This document shows positions 31,938-32,380 of a stretch of 32,380 bases of DNA, one piece after another. The DNA is taken from positions 1-32,380 of the forward strand of contig LUGL01000099.1 in the NCBI GenBank assembly GCA_002796835.1, in the 5' to 3' direction. The DNA comes from Elainella saxicola E1. Lineage in GTDB: Bacteria; Cyanobacteriota; Cyanobacteriia; Elainellales; Elainellaceae. Under the pieces are notes generated by a model. The model ran no database searches and was not told the DNA's origin. It saw only the letters and a program-made list of their open reading frames with translations. Both the position numbers and the translations under genes were made by a program. Positions within the stretch are counted from its first letter, which is position 1; the number at the start of each line of letters is the position of its first letter.

Positions 31938-32380
31938 GGTGAATATTTGTACTATTCTGGATTGAGCAATCGAGCAGTTGCGACATGGGGATGTTTTGGG
32001 TCAAACGGCTTCTTGGTCGTCGGTTTCTTTTGTCCTCGTTTGGATTTACGAAACCGTTGCAGATTGACCCGTTCTGCCCATTGCCGTAAACACAGGGCAA
32101 ATGCCACACTATCTATTGCCCTAAACACCTGCCAATCTTGGGCTAGTATGGCAATCTCCAATCCTCGCCAGGTGGCTTGGATGTCTTCCACCACATAGTA
32201 ATTCGACAACTGCTCTTCAATCACTGCTGCACCATGCACTTGCTGGAGAACCGCTCTCACCGTTGCCAGAATGTTAAAAGCCACCAAGGCAACGCAAAAC
32301 ACAAACAGGGCAGCCCGTGGATAACCAAGCGTATTCAATTCGCAGTGAAATGTGTCGGTGATAGTTTGAAACATATTCTC
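31927..32380 (-). mobile_element. IS4-family insertion sequence, one end, partial
   Basis: From about 31927-31933 the hydrolase reading frame is replaced by a sequence starting CTGTTAAGGTGAATATTTG, which looks like a terminal inverted repeat, followed 20 bases later by the 3' end of a transposase gene. The other end lies beyond the window, so the exact boundary and the target duplication cannot be checked. Confidence 0.75.
31952..32380 (-). CDS. IS4-family transposase, C-terminal part
   Basis: Partial transposase; the frame is open to the window edge and continues leftward of its first visible codon. The visible residues start EN-MFQTITDTFHCELNTLGYP. In IS4-family enzymes the glutamate just before (N/x)xF is the last residue of the DDE triad, so the catalytic Glu is probably the first codon seen. 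The following helices (ALFVFCVALVAFN, VRAVLQQVHG, NYYVVEDI) and the basic tail RGQKKPTTKKPFDPKHPHVATARLL are typical of the family's C-terminus. The ATG at 32372-32374 is internal, not the true start. Confidence 0.85.
   Translation of the reverse strand, partial: ENMFQTITDTFHCELNTLGYPRAALFVFCVALVAFNILATVRAVLQQVHGAAVIEEQLSNYYVVEDIQATWRGLEIAILAQDWQVFRAIDSVAFALCLRQWAERVNLQRFRKSKRGQKKPTTKKPFDPKHPHVATARLLNPE

Overview
The window reads as a piece of a cyanobacterial chromosome. The evidence is dense copies of the HIP1 octamer GCGATCGC, a gene for the ribosomal protein PSRP-3/Ycf65, a cyanobacterial GuaB3 next to trxA with the small RNA Yfr1 between them, a group 2 sigma factor, a PIN/TRAM protein and a CASTOR/POLLUX-type channel. 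A filamentous or Leptolyngbya-like lineage is possible, but the sequence alone does not settle this.

Layout. Bases 1-35 hold the start of a leftward gene that leaves the window (possibly a CYTH protein). Bases 873-4148 are a three-gene xylose-type sugar ABC transporter operon (lipoprotein, ATPase, permease), met head-on by a transaldolase-family gene. Bases 5255-7874 hold a STAS-domain antagonist, small conserved proteins, PSRP-3 and a HAD phosphatase-like protein. From 8043 to 13629 a leftward run carries an ABC-2-type ATPase, a LOG-family protein, trxA, Yfr1, guaB3 and hemW. A rightward PIN/TRAM gene then meets a leftward sigma factor across a clear terminator. A 930-base gene-free stretch, trpS, a divergent HxlR regulator/pirin pair, an acyltransferase, an SDR oxidoreductase, a small exported protein, an MFS carrier and an RTX calcium-binding protein follow. 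The last part has a CASTOR-like channel, a split rtcB, and an alpha/beta-hydrolase gene cut by an IS4-family element that runs off the end.

The most striking object is in rtcB (28735-30976, minus strand). The RNA-ligase gene is interrupted by a 1060-nt group I intron inserted exactly between Gly154 and the active-site Asn155-His156 codons. P1 with a U.G splice-site pair, P2 with a GUAA loop, P3, P5, P7 (R and S elements), P8, two P9-like hairpins and P10 can all be read in the right order. The intron carries a two-motif LAGLIDADG endonuclease fused to a Myb/SANT-like tail, and the stop codon of that gene straddles the 3' splice site. Precise removal restores a 393-residue RtcB with all its catalytic residues.

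Functional themes are sugar uptake and use (transporter plus transaldolase), nucleotide and redox housekeeping with sRNA control (guaB3-Yfr1-trxA), transcription control (sigma, HxlR, STAS), and RNA repair under the control of a self-splicing element. Mobile DNA is confined to the right-hand 3 kb.
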